From: Gaeumannomyces sp. JS-464
Taxonomy: Eukaryota > Ascomycota > Sordariomycetes > Magnaporthales > Magnaporthaceae
Length of the DNA stretch: 64,000 nucleotides
Assembly (NCBI GenBank): GCA_002197995.1
Contig: NGZR01000003.1
Location: 1,860,001 to 1,924,000, forward strand
Direction of reading: 5' to 3'
In this document: in pieces, positions 21,617-33,104 of the stretch
Position numbering within the stretch: position 1 is the first letter of the stretch
Layout of the letters: the number at the start of each line of letters is the position of its first letter
The notes under the pieces: model-generated
What the model was told of the DNA's origin: nothing
Database searches by the model: none
The model's input: only the letters and a program-made list of their open reading frames with translations
Program-made: the position numbers and the translations under genes

Positions 21617-22857
21617 TCAGATGCACTTACTGCTGCTTCTGCTGCTGTTGCTGATGCTGCTGCCGCCGCCGCTCCTCCTCCTCCCCTCCTCCTCCTCCTT
21701 CTTCTTCTTCTTCTTCTCCTTCTCCTTCTCCTTCTCTTCCTCCTCCCTCTCCCGGTCCATCTCCTCCTGCTCCTCCCGGAACTATCTCGTATTAGCAACG
21801 TCACATCGTAAAATAAGCTGCTTGCCCATCAATTACTTACCTGGCACTCAAGCCTCCATCTCTGATTGCAGGGCATGGTGTCAGTATTAATCAGGTCTTC
21901 AAGTCCACTGCGTTGGCAGCAAATGAACATACGGCCGCTTCGTTGGCCGCCTCCTAACCGGAAGTTAGTCACGGACGCCGTTAGGAAATAGGATAGGAAC
22001 CAAGTTGAAAAATACTAACCAGAGCGCGGACCGCAAATTCCTATTAAACAGGTATACATGCGGTTAACATTTATTTCTTCGCAAGTACAACATCGCACCA
22101 CACAGAATGGTCTTTACCTCTGCCTTCAATTGATGTATCTTTGTGACGAGAGGATGGAGGCCATGGCTGTCAGTCGCACCCGCAGTAGCGGTAGTTATCT
22201 GGAACTTTCACTCACGGCCATCTGTCTTGCGTGCTCCTATAAAAAACACGCGTTAGTAGCAAATGCCGAAAGCCTCATCGTAAGTGTCTAAGCAAAGAAA
22301 ACCTAGGTAATAGCATAAGAGGCAACCATCCAAGAATGATATCGCAGGTAGGGAGGATGTGATGGGGAAATGAGGAATCAGAGTGGCACTGTTTCGTCCT
22401 CGCTGGATGAGAGAAAACGAGATACTTACCGCGCGCCGTCTCTCCTAACGCTATGGACGCAGATAAGTTAGGAAGACAATCATCTTGGGGATGGAGATGT
22501 TGGTAGCACTTACAGCAATAAGCGCATCGAGCTCGTTGCACAAAGAAAGGGTTAGCACAAACACTAGCTTTTTCTGGCAACAATGCGGCTGCTGTGTACC
22601 TCGTCGGTAAGGGCCTAAATGGCAGCATTAGTTTGTTAGTCGATTTAAACGCGGGTTGAAGACTGAAGAAGGGGAGAGAGTAGAGATTGTCGTTTACGTT
22701 GGCGTCAGGGGCCTACGAAACCACCAATGCGTGTGCGGCCAGCGACAATGACCTATCGAGCAAAAACATAGGCAGGGGAGGAATCGTCTCCGTATCGAAG
22801 GGAAGAGTGTGGGTGATAGTGAATCGGAACGAGAGCACGAACGTTCGAGGACGCCAT
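21617..22857 (-). CDS. micro-exon gene encoding a coiled-coil protein
   Basis: Eleven exons, every junction phase 0: 22857..22843 (MASSN), 22712..22698 (APDAN), 22614..22600 (ALTDE), 22531..22514 (LDALIA), 22444..22430 (ERRAR), 22236..22216 (EHARQMA), 22138..22118 (IHQLKAE), 22040..22020 (EFAVRAL), 21953..21933 (EAANEAA), 21861..21841 (RWRLECQ), 21781..21617 (FREEQEEMDRERE then Glu/Lys runs). Exon sizes are 15, 15, 15, 18, 15, 21, 21, 21, 21, 21 and 165 bases. Introns of 59-193 bases have GT-AG ends and mostly strong branch points (CTAAC, CTGAC, CTAAT) 10-30 bases before the acceptor. Joined, the exons give an uninterrupted, strongly helical, charged sequence typical of coiled coil, 115 residues as read. 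The first donor (GTTCGT) is weak and intron 5 (193 bases) could hide another exon. The 3' end is uncertain: in another frame the last exon ends in Gln-rich sequence and TAA at 21629..21627. Family and function unknown. Confidence 0.75.
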
Positions 22858-22947
22858 TTCTAGAACCAGGCAGCATTTGTCAGCAATGGGTACCGAGAAT
22901 AAGAGAAGAATCATAGCAGACAGTCAGCCCCGGTGGGATGTACATAC

Positions 22948-22962
22948 TTCTCGTGTATGTTG
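22948..22962 (-). other. probable 5' UTR micro-exon of the coiled-coil gene
   Basis: The 15-base segment CAACATACACGAGAA sits between an acceptor (CTAACC...AATTAG) and a GTATGT donor. The next intron (22947..22860) has a GCTGAC branch site and a CTAG acceptor two bases before the ATG at 22857. It cannot be joined in frame to the coding exons, so it is probably a leader exon. Confidence 0.5.
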
Positions 22963-23051
22963 CTAATTTTCCAGAGACAAGTAGGTTAGCTCGAGTGCCG
23001 GTGTGCTCAAATCGGTTGGGGAAGGAGAGATATTTGGAGGACAATGGGGAC

Positions 23052-23121
23052 AGTGAAAGGAGGGCAGTGGAAGGAGGGCAGTGGAAGGAAGGCAGTGGAA
23101 GGAAGGCAGTGGAAGGAGGGC
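23052..23121. repeat. 14-base minisatellite
   Basis: Five near-perfect copies of GGCAGTGGAAGGAG (with AG/AA variation at one site), lying upstream of the micro-exon gene. Confidence 0.9.
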
Positions 23122-23779
23122 AGAGCTCGAGATATAAGCAGTCGAGAGGACCAAATGTCGAGCTGGCGTCGACAGAGTGAACCCATTGCTCAAGATGTAC
23201 GTACTGGTTGGTGATTTTTTTTTGTATTAAATAAATAGAATCGCGTTAGCTAGGCAGCCTCGAGGCACAAGAGAAACTAGGGGTGATCATCCAAAAGGGA
23301 GACTGTTAGACTAGGGGCAGCGTACGGCTAGCGATCGGAGCTGTCTATATCAGTAACGCTGCCAGTTAGCAATTTAAACATGTAAAAAGAATAACCAATG
23401 TCGACACGGCGGCAGTTTGAGGAGGGTAAAGACAAATGGGGTTGCGCGCAAAGGGTATACGTACAGAGCAGTATGGGTGGTGCTGAAGAAAAAAAGAAGA
23501 GAAGAAAGGAAGAGAAAAAGAATCCATCACGAACACGAGAAAAGTGCCTGTCCAAGAGTTCTCCACAAACCGCTTGCCTCCATCGTGCTTTCCCTGTTGG
23601 GAGCTCCCGCCCCAAAATCGCGGGCCATCAAGTGCGCCGGATGGCGAGGGCACATCTCACCCACCCACCCAAAGTACCCGAAACTACACGGGTATACAGA
23701 TGCGCAGATCTTCGCAATCACTTCTGTTCCAGTCTCCAATGCTCCGTTGAGGAGCCCGTTCCAGCACGACACAGGTGGC
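23122..23779. other. intergenic, no supported gene
   Basis: Possible further splice-like signals occur on the minus strand near 23.20-23.36 kb (for example an acceptor GATATAG and a GTACGC donor around a 19-base segment), but no coding sequence can be supported. Confidence 0.4.
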
Positions 23780-24110
23780 TGTTCGAAACAGGTACATTCA
23801 TCACGAATCTCCAAAACACAGAGCAATGGTCAGGACGCGTTGCGCCGTTACCAGGTATTGCTGTCACTTGGACCAGCGGCACCTACTACCGACATATCTG
23901 GGTACTCAATTCCCTCCTACTTGGCCGCCATGCCGAGCCACGACTCCCTTCTCACCGACGACGCTGTTGCCGAGCAGTCTATCGCCGGTAAAGCCGCATC
24001 CATGAGCACAGGGAACCTACCTAGATATGTCGGAGCAGTTTAGTCTGCCTGTTCCTGTTCCTATTCCTGTTCCTGTTCTTGTTCCTGTTCTTGTTCCTGT
24101 GGTATCCAAA
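23780..24110 (+). repeat. dispersed repeat family, copy D
   Basis: It matches copy C over about 260 bases (CTCCAAAACACAGAGCAAT near 23809, ACTACCGACATATCT near 23884, ACTTGGCCGCCATGC near 23918, CTTCTCACCGACGACGCTG near 23948). It ends in a TTCCTG hexanucleotide array at about 24048-24100, at the position where copies A and C carry TTCCTT/TTTTCC tracts. No long open frame survives. Confidence 0.7.
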
Positions 24111-24509
24111 ACATGGAAGTCGACGTGTATTCGATTTGAATATAAAGTAGTATCTAAGGTACCTAGACACTTGGGGTATATTGACGAGAGAAGAAAACGG
24201 AATCCTAGCTATCGAAACTCCGTTGTGATCCCGCCGAGCAGCTGAATGAAGGTGATGAGGGAAATCAAGGGCAAACTTAGCCTTTGCAAAGGGGCAAGGG
24301 AGGGCAGACGTGTTCCGTCGTCACCATTCCAGCAGGCTATAAACCATTGCAAATGCGCACCGTCCAAAGGACCGCAAAAACGGTGCTATTCAGATGGAAA
24401 GCCAAGATAACATGCAAACGGAAGCAAAGACGTCAAAAACGAGTAAGTATAGCCTGGGTAGTCATGACGCCGAAAACAGAAAGAAAAAAAAAAAAACAAG
24501 TCATACCCT

Positions 24510-26159
24510 TCATTGTTTCCGTTCTCTGGCCACGTCCCTGGCCCCACTGTCGATCCCTGTCGCAGAAATCTCGCCCTCGCCGCTGAGCAGAGGAATGACG
24601 TTGATGGCGTCGTGGACGGTCTTCTTGGCGCCGTCACCCGAGGGCGTAGCCGACTCGAACTCGGCGTCGTCTGCGTCGCCGCCGATGCTGCTGGCGCCGT
24701 CATGGACGGGCCCGAGGGATGGGCTGGCCAGGGACTCCGAGTGGCTCTGCCACTTTGAGACCTCGGCCTTCATGGCCTCGAGCTCCTTCTGAAAGCGTTT
24801 GCCAAAGACGTCGATGTAATAGGTGGCGCCGTTGTGGACACTCCAGGCGAAGACGAAGATGAGGAAGGCGGCCGAGGCCCACCGGCTGTAGAACCAGACG
24901 GGACAGGGCAGCATAGTCAGGACGGCGTATGAATACTGAATCATCATGAAGGCGGGCTCCTGCAGCACATCGGGCAGGGCCAGGACGATGCGACCGATCC
25001 AGGTCTTGGAGTAGGACTTGCGCAGCCAGGTGAAGGAGGTAGGGCGGCCGGCGGCGATCTTGTCGCGGCGGCGGACCGTGATAAAGAAGTAGTACGTCAG
25101 CTGCCAGAAGGCATACGGAATAGTGGACCAGGCCAGCATGGAGATGACGTTGGCGTAGGCGGTCGGGGAGCCCTTGGGTGAGTGCTTGACCTGATAGATA
25201 GCCGGAAATCGGGTCTCCTGGTACGCCATGTCGACCAGGTGAACAATGCAGTGCAGCGTGGCGCAGGGCATGATGTGGATGAAGAGCGAGGTGACCTTGT
25301 CGAAGCTGTGGAAGACCAACGAGTTGCGCCACATGACGATGGCGACGGCGTTGTTACCAAAGGCGAGGCAGTAGACGGCCGTGAAGAGGCGCTTGGAAGC
25401 CGGGAAGACCCAGATACTCAGGAGCAGGAGGAAGTTGACGAAGTAACAGAGGTCGGCGAGGAAGTAGTGATAACCACGGCGATGGTAGGTAACGAAGCGG
25501 ATGGGCAGGAAGTAGAGCACCTGGGCCGTGTACCACAGCGGCATCCACTCAGGGAAGCCACCGATGAGGTAGCCACTGATGAAGATATTCATGACGCCGC
25601 AGATGAACGAGACCTTCTCGCGCGCCGTCACGGCCTTTGTGTCGTTCCACTGGCGACCCAGCTTCTCGACGCTCGTGCGCATGCGCTTGCGGTACCGTTC
25701 CAGCTGTTCGTCGGCCGAGGGCACGCGCTGTCGCCACTCCTCCACCATGCGCTCGCGCGCCACCTGTCCCCTCGCGCGGAGGGCCTGCCGCGACTTGGAG
25801 ATGCCCTTCTGGATCTTGCCCAGCTGCAGTTCGAGCTGCTGCGGGAACGCAAAGTTGTCGAGTAGGTCGAGCACGGTCAGGCGGTCGAGCGGCGGCAGCG
25901 CCTCCCAGTCCTCCTGGTACGAACTGCTGCCCGAGAAGGACGGGTTGCGCGACAGGCGTGGGCTCTTGGGGGTCGTCGCCCCGAGCGTCGGGGTCTCGGG
26001 GAGCATGGGGGCGGCGTTGCTCTCAGCGCGCTCGCGCGGCGAGGACGACCCTTGCGACGTGGCGCCTTCGTCCGGCGTCATGATGTGCTCGCTGTCGGTC
26101 AAAGTGCTTGTCGATTTGGATTTAGGGATCGGTGCCGGCTTCGGATCTGGTTCTGACAT
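24510..26159 (-). CDS. GPC1: glycerophosphocholine acyltransferase Gpc1
   Basis: Acyl-CoA-dependent acylation of glycerophosphocholine to lysophosphatidylcholine in the endoplasmic reticulum membrane, part of phosphatidylcholine remodelling. A single exon encodes 549 residues. Residues 1-85 are a Ser/Pro-rich disordered head. A basic helical stretch follows (about 105-185, including RARGQVARERMVEEWRQRVP). The membrane domain (DUF2838 family) starts near residue 190 with FICGVMNIFISGYLIGGFPE and continues through LWYTAQVLYFLPIRFVTYHR, FLADLCYFVNFLLLLSIWVF, FIHIMPCATLHCIVHLVDMA and WFYSRWASAAFLIFVFAWSV, about eight helices in all. The tail is acidic and Ser-rich. The start at 26159 (MSEPDPKP) is preferred over an upstream in-frame ATG at 26255 because the extra residues are not protein-like. 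Divergent from SMC1. Assignment is strong on family resemblance to yeast YGR149W. Confidence 0.92.
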   Translation of the reverse strand: MSEPDPKPAPIPKSKSTSTLTDSEHIMTPDEGATSQGSSSPRERAESNAAPMLPETPTLGATTPKSPRLSRNPSFSGSSSYQEDWEALPPLDRLTVLDLLDNFAFPQQLELQLGKIQKGISKSRQALRARGQVARERMVEEWRQRVPSADEQLERYRKRMRTSVEKLGRQWNDTKAVTAREKVSFICGVMNIFISGYLIGGFPEWMPLWYTAQVLYFLPIRFVTYHRRGYHYFLADLCYFVNFLLLLSIWVFPASKRLFTAVYCLAFGNNAVAIVMWRNSLVFHSFDKVTSLFIHIMPCATLHCIVHLVDMAYQETRFPAIYQVKHSPKGSPTAYANVISMLAWSTIPYAFWQLTYYFFITVRRRDKIAAGRPTSFTWLRKSYSKTWIGRIVLALPDVLQEPAFMMIQYSYAVLTMLPCPVWFYSRWASAAFLIFVFAWSVHNGATYYIDVFGKRFQKELEAMKAEVSKWQSHSESLASPSLGPVHDGASSIGGDADDAEFESATPSGDGAKKTVHDAINVIPLLSGEGEISATGIDSGARDVARERKQ

Positions 26160-27601
26160 CGTGATGGCTGTGGTCTGGAGTTTTGTGCTGGGCTGGGGGA
26201 TGCGACCGGTTAGATTGGAGTGGCAAAAGTAGTGATGGTAGATGAAGGAGTGCACGAATGCCCGTCCCAGATGCTATGCAGCTAAGGGGCTTTTGTATGG
26301 GCGCAATACCTACCAGGCAAAAACGTGTACCTCGATGGCACAAAGAAAGCCGGCGGGGAACGACGAGAGCGTCTGGGCCCACCAACAGAGCCCCTTTGAA
26401 ATGAAGTCAGTCGAGCCCTTTGTTGAGGATATGCGCAACCAGGAGAAAAGGCCAACCGAGGTGTGTCCAGGGAGCCGCCGTATAAGCTCAGCTTGGGCTT
26501 GTGAGACGGTTCGAGGTTGGAAGGTGGGGGTGCAGCCGGAGGTCGGTGTGCCAGGTGACAGTGTCGAGACGAGTTTAGGGGTAGAAATTATCGACGGCGA
26601 GAGCGAGTTCACGGGAGCGCATAGCCTTGTCGTGCCAGCGTGCGCAGCTATTAGGAAGGGGACCAGGACAACAACGCAGGGACAGGTACTATGGGAAGCT
26701 AGAAGGCCATGTGATGCAAAAGAGTTCGAAGGAGGGAGGGCCACACATGTCTGTTGCTTCGTCACAAGGCCTTCGTTTGGCCTCGGGCGGTGTTGACGTT
26801 GATATGCAGGTGCTAGTGCGACTCAGACGCCCCCTAGCCCAGCTCCCCAGGACGTGTCCCTGGACTGCGCTCTGGTTGGACGAGCCGCAGACGGCAGAAT
26901 CCCGTGCAGTCATTGGTCAGACCACCCCTCCAGTTTAGAGACTTCATGACTTTATGCGCCCAAACTCGACTTCTAGGCCCCTAAAGACCCCTCCAGCAGT
27001 AGGCTGAAAATACCAGACTTCAAAGAGCACAGATCGAAGTGCTGAAGACGGAGGGATTGAAATTTCCCCTTTCAGCCAGCTTGCCATCCCGACGGTCGCC
27101 CCACAAATGACATATTGAACCCACTTTATTCCGCTGTTCTCCCGCGTTGAGCGTGTTTGAGGCGCAATGCATGGCGGAGTGGCGCGAGTGGCTGGCCCCT
27201 CGTGCCCCTTCACAGCAGGTGTGGCTTCTCGACGCGTGCACGTTCAGCTTGTGGCACCAGCCACAGCCGGTATTGCACTGGGGCCACCTGCCAAACCGGG
27301 GCACACCCGTACCAGTGGGTACAGGCATGGGTGCTGTTCCCCTCCAACTAAGCCGAATCACGACATGGCGTCGCGTAAATTCTGGGTTGCTCGATCGCGC
27401 GCCTCCAACACCGAAATGCGACACGGCGGCTCTTGACCACTCCGCCGCCCAACTCTCCGGTTCAACGCGATCGCCTCCGCCTGAGGCTCTGCTTCCATCA
27501 CCTCGAGGCGCATCCTGCGCAAGTAGTCTAAAACCCCTCGGCTTGGCAACCTACACGTCTCCCCGTCGTCGTCGCGTCCTGGCGCGACCGGAATCCGCAA
27601 G
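26160..27601. promoter_or_regulatory. divergent GPC1/SMC1 intergenic region
   Basis: A 1.44-kb shared upstream region. No open frame here is gene-like and no clear TATA box is seen for either gene. Confidence 0.5.
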
Positions 27602-30600
27602 ATGGGGAAGCTACTTCGGTTGGAGCTCTCCAGTAGGCTGTCCCCTCGCCTTCCCTGCTCTACCCTCGACCGTCGAACGGCATGCGCTGACCTGGCGCAA
27701 CAGATTTCAAGTCCTACAAGGGCCACCACACACTCCTTTTTGGTGATTCGTACTTCACATCCATCATCGGACCCAATGGCTCCGGCAAGTCCAACTCGTA
27801 AGGCGCCAACTTGCGACATCCCCTCATCTGTCCTGCCTCGCATCATTGCTTCGACCTTGCGGCGCTGACGCGACTCTAGGATGGACGCCATCTCCTTCGT
27901 CCTGGGCATCAAATCGAGTCACCTGCGGTCGACCCACCTGAAAGACCTCGTCTACCGTGGCCGTGTCATGAAGACGTCCAAGATTAAAGAGGACGGCTCC
28001 GCAGAAACCCCAGAGACCAACGGCCACTCCAATGGCGCCCAGAACGGCAGCGACGAGTCGTCGCGGGCGTCACGAGGCGACCCCAAGACCGCGTGGGTCA
28101 TGGCTGTGTACGAGGACGACGCAGGCGACGAACAGAGGTGGAAACGATCCATCACGAACCAGGGAACCAGCGAGTACCGCATCAACGATCGCGTTGTAAC
28201 ATCCCAGGCGTACAACCAGGCCCTCGAGGACGAGAACATTCTGATCAAGGCCCGCAACTTCCTCGTCTTCCAGGGCGACGTCGAGGCCATTGCCGCCCAG
28301 TCGCCTCAAGACCTCACTCGCCTTATCGAGCAGATCTCCGGAAGTCTCGAGTATAAGGCAGAGTACGAGAAGCTCAAGGCGGATCTGGAGCAGGCTTCTG
28401 AGAACCAGGCATTCATGCTACATCGGAGGCGGGGCATCAACTCGGAAATAAAACAGTATCAGGAGCAGAAAAGGGAAGCCGAGGAATTCCAAAAGAAAAC
28501 CGATGAACGGGACGAGGCCATAGTGATGCAGATCCTCTGGAGGCTGTACCACTATCAGCGCGTCATGGACGAGTCGAATGACAAAATCCAGGAACACCAC
28601 GAGAACCTCAAGGAATTCCGACGCAATGTGGATACCTTTCAAAAGCAGCTGGACGCCGCCGTGAAGGAACAGGCGGCTGTTGGCCGCAAGGCGGGCAAGA
28701 TCGAGAGAACAATCAAGGACAAGGAGAAGCAGATTGAGGACGAGGAGAATAGCCTTATCCCGATCCAGACAAAGGTTCGGGAAAGTGTCAACAGCGCCGA
28801 GGTTCGGAATAAACACCTCGAGAATCTGAGTAAGGTGCGCGACGAGCAGGCTGAGGCGGTCCAGAAGCACACAAAGGAGCTGGCCAAGGTGGAGAAGGAT
28901 GAGAAGCTTTTCGAGGCGCAGTGGAAGGAGAAGCTCAAGCACCAAGGCAAGGAACTGAGCGAGGCCGACCGAAAAGAATACGACACACTACGACGTCAAG
29001 CCGACGCCAAGGTTGCCGAGAACAAGGTTAAGATGGAGCAGCTTGCCAGGCAACTCAAAGGCGACGAGGTAACATTCAACAGCCTCCAGAGCAAAGTCGA
29101 TGTCTCAGACTCGGTGGTGGAAAAGCTCCAGGCGGAGGTGGAATCCATCGAGAAGACCGAGGAATCGCTGCAAATCTCAGAGCGTGAACGGGCGGCCGAG
29201 ATCGAAGAAAAGAAGAAGGCCTTCAACACTTCGCAGTCGGAGAAGACGAGAATCCGGCAGTCGCGCACCGAGATTGAGGAGAAGCTCCAGCAGGCTGCGG
29301 CGAAGCTCTCAGAGGCGACGGCAGGCAGGCATCAGAGTGCCAAGGAGAGGGACAGGAAGGAGACGCTGGCCAAGCTAAAGCAGCTCTACCCCGGTGTGAA
29401 GGGTCGCGTCGGCGAGCTCTGCAAGCCCAAGCAGAAGAAATACACCGAAGCTGTCGACACGGCCCTGGGTCACGACTTCGATACCATTGTGGTCGAAACC
29501 AACAAGGTTGTTGACGAATGTCTGGACTACCTCAAGAAGCAACGGCTGCCCCGCATGCACTTCATCCCCCTGGACAATATCAAGGCAAACACTCCCTTCT
29601 CGGCTCTCAAGGGCAAGCCCGGCGTTCGTCTGGTGATTGACACCATCGATTTCGACCCGTCCGTCGAGCGTGCCATGGCGTACGCCTGTGGTAGCTCTAT
29701 CGTGTGCGACACCTTCGACATCGCCAAGACGATCTGCTATGACGAGAAATTCGCTGTCAAGGCTGTGACTCTAGACGGCAAGCTTATCCACAAGGGCGGT
29801 CTGATGACGGGCGGTCGCTCGCACGACAACAACAAGGGGGGCAGGCGCCGGTTCGACGAGCAAGATGTTCAGCACCTTCAAGAGATGGTCCGGGAGTTCC
29901 AGAACCAACTCGAGGAGCTGCGGCGTCGGGACTCGGAGCTGCGCGATACCGACTACATCAGGGAAGAACTCTCTATGCTCGAGCGGGCTCTCAAGAACGA
30001 TCGAGCAGAGCTTAAGGCGCTCCGCAAAAATCTTCAGAGCAAGCGTAAAGAGCTGGACAATGCTGAGACTGAGCACGGAAAATGGCAGTCCAAGCTCGAG
30101 GAAAAATCTGGTGAACTGGAGCAGTCGCGACAGAAACTCGCACAGTTCAAGGACGCCATAGCCGCTGTCGAAGACGCCATCTTCGGCAGCTTTTGCCAGA
30201 GGCTCGGATACACAGATATCCGCGAGTACGAGGTGCAGAAGGGTAGCCTGGAATCTCAGGCTGCGGCAGAACGCAACAAGTTCGAGGTCCAGAAACAGCG
30301 GGTCACTTCTGCCCTCAGCTTCGAGACAAACCGACTAAGCAATACGGAGAAGAGATTGCGCGACTTGCAAGAGACGCTTGAGCGCCTCAAGGGAGACATC
30401 GAGAATTACAGGCAGCAGGAGGCAACCGTCAACGAGAACCTGGAAACCCTGCGTGATGAGCTGACCGCCCTGCAGGAGGCTCTCGAAGAAGTCAAGGAGG
30501 ACCATCAGCGCAAAAGTTGCCAAGGTTCAAGAAGCGAGGGCCGAGGTACAGAGCAGGAGTAAAGAAATCGACGCGAGGCAAAAGGAGATTGATGCTCTGG

Positions 30601-31658
30601 AGACGGAGGTGCAGAAGAACAGTGCGCTCAAGTTCTCGCTCTTGCGGAAATGCAAGATCGAGCAGGTCCAGATACCGCTGAAGCACGGCTCGCTCGACGA
30701 TCTGCCCAACGAGGACAACCTGTTGAACCCGGATGCGGATGCCATGGACGTGGATGAAGGTGACGATGGCATGATGGAGGCCGCCATGGACGATCATGGA
30801 ATCGAGGTTGACTACGACGGTCTGCCTGACGAATACAAGAACGTGAGTGCTTCTCGGTCAACTTGAGGAGCTAGGTTCCAAGCTGACAACGACCATGAAC
30901 AGTCTGATGAGGACGGTGTAGAGGAGGCGCTCGAGCGTAAGATCTCGGACCTCAACTCCGAACTCGAGAAGTTGAACCCCAACATGCGCGCCGTAGAGCG
31001 ACTCGAGACGGTCGAGACTCGCCTCAAACAGGTCGAACAGGAGTTCCAGACATCCAAGGCCGCCTGGAACGCTGCCCAGGACGCCTTCAACGAAGTCAAG
31101 GCAAAGAGGTTTGAGCTGTTCGACAAGGCGTTCAAGCACATTCAACAGCAGATCACACACGTCTACAAGGAGCTTACCCGGTCCGAGGCCTACCCTATTG
31201 GTGGCCAGGCCTATCTCGACATGGAGGAGGACACCGAGACGCCGTATCTATCCGGCATCAAGTATCACGCCATGCCACCGCTGAAGCGCTTCAGAGACAT
31301 GGACCACTTATCCGGCGGCGAGAAGACTATGGCTGCCATGGCGCTGCTTTTCGCAATCCACAGCTACCAGCCGAGTCCTTTCTTCGTGCTCGACGAAGTC
31401 GATGCCGCCTTGGACAATGCCAACGTCGACAAGATCAAGAAATATATCCGCGAGCACGCCGGGCCGGGTATGCAGTTCATCGTCATTTCCCTGAAGCCTG
31501 GACTGTTCCAGGACAGCGAGAGTCTTGTCGGCGTCTACCGAGATCAGGACGTGAACAGCTCACGGACTCTAACTCTCGATGTGAGCTTTCCCCCCTTTTC
31601 CCAACGATCTCTCTCAGTTACTAACCGTGACAATCTCTAGCTTCGCAAATATCAATGA
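27602..31658 (+). CDS. smc1: cohesin subunit Smc1 (one apparent frameshift)
   Basis: Core ATPase of cohesin; with Smc3 and the kleisin it entraps sister chromatids. Exons: 27602..27632, 27704..27797, 27880..30842, 30903..31580, 31641..31658; introns of 71, 82, 60 and 60 bases. Exon 1 gives MGKLLRLELS; exon 2 holds the Walker A loop in GPNGSGKSNS. Exon 3 carries the first coiled coil, the hinge (CKPKQKKYTEAVDTALGHDF, HFIPLDNI) and the GLMTGGRSHDN segment. Exon 4 has the signature LSGGEKTMAAMALLF and Walker B FFVLDEVDAALDNAN. The last exon adds LRKYQ. At 30512-30515 one extra A breaks the frame after EDHQRK; removing it gives VAKVQEARAEVQ and then KEIDARQKEIDALE. An acidic stretch lies just before intron 3 (MDVDEGDDGMMEAAMDDHG). 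Corrected length is 1260 residues, as expected. Since the gene is essential, the extra base is most likely an assembly error. Confidence 0.96.
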
Positions 31659-32197
31659 TTATTTTGGGTCACGTCTACGTTCTTGGGCACTTTTTTTGCG
31701 CGGGTTGGCTCTGGAGTTGTTGATGGCGCCTGGGGCTATCCTTATTCGTTTATCATGCGTGACTATTGCTTGTGACGCCTGTTTATTCCAGTCTTGATGT
31801 GAATACCACGGAGGTTCTGTCTCATGTTTTCGTTCGTAGACACACTGTTTATACCTAAGAACCTGCCCCTGGGTCTCTGCCCAACCTGCCCGGCGCCCAG
31901 CAGTCGATTTGTGCCAACCTGACAGACTCTGCTAGGTTCGCCCACGTGATATCCATGTGCTGGACAATCCCCCGGAGGTGGCTTGATCAATGTGGCGCAC
32001 TTGCTCACTCCCTGCCCGCTTACGTTATGGTATGGCTGGTCCCGCAAAGATGGCAACCCCCACCGACGCACTTGCCCTGAGTCGAAATCCCACGAATTTT
32101 AATTCATCTCCGGCGGGCTTGGTTTTCTTGAAAACGGCGACAATCTTCCCCTTCGAACTTCCAGCAAGCCTCTGTCACCAACCGAATAGCCGTCAAA
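31659..32197. other. short intergenic: SMC1 3' UTR and RPL12 promoter
   Basis: A tandem same-strand gap of 539 bases. The pyrimidine-rich sequence just before the RPL12 start is typical of ribosomal-protein genes. No other gene. Confidence 0.5.

Positions 32198-33104
<907 letters not shown>

Noticed and set aside
20914..21811. Open frames of 291-296 codons on both strands with long Leu or Arg runs
   Set aside because: Their length comes from the GAG/AAG-type repeat in the last exon of the micro-exon gene; the leucine/arginine versions are shadow frames without other support.
30512..30515. Smc1 frameshift as a true pseudogene or programmed frameshift
   Set aside because: The gene is essential, the rest is fully conserved, no slippery site is apparent, and similar one-base errors occur in other genes here.
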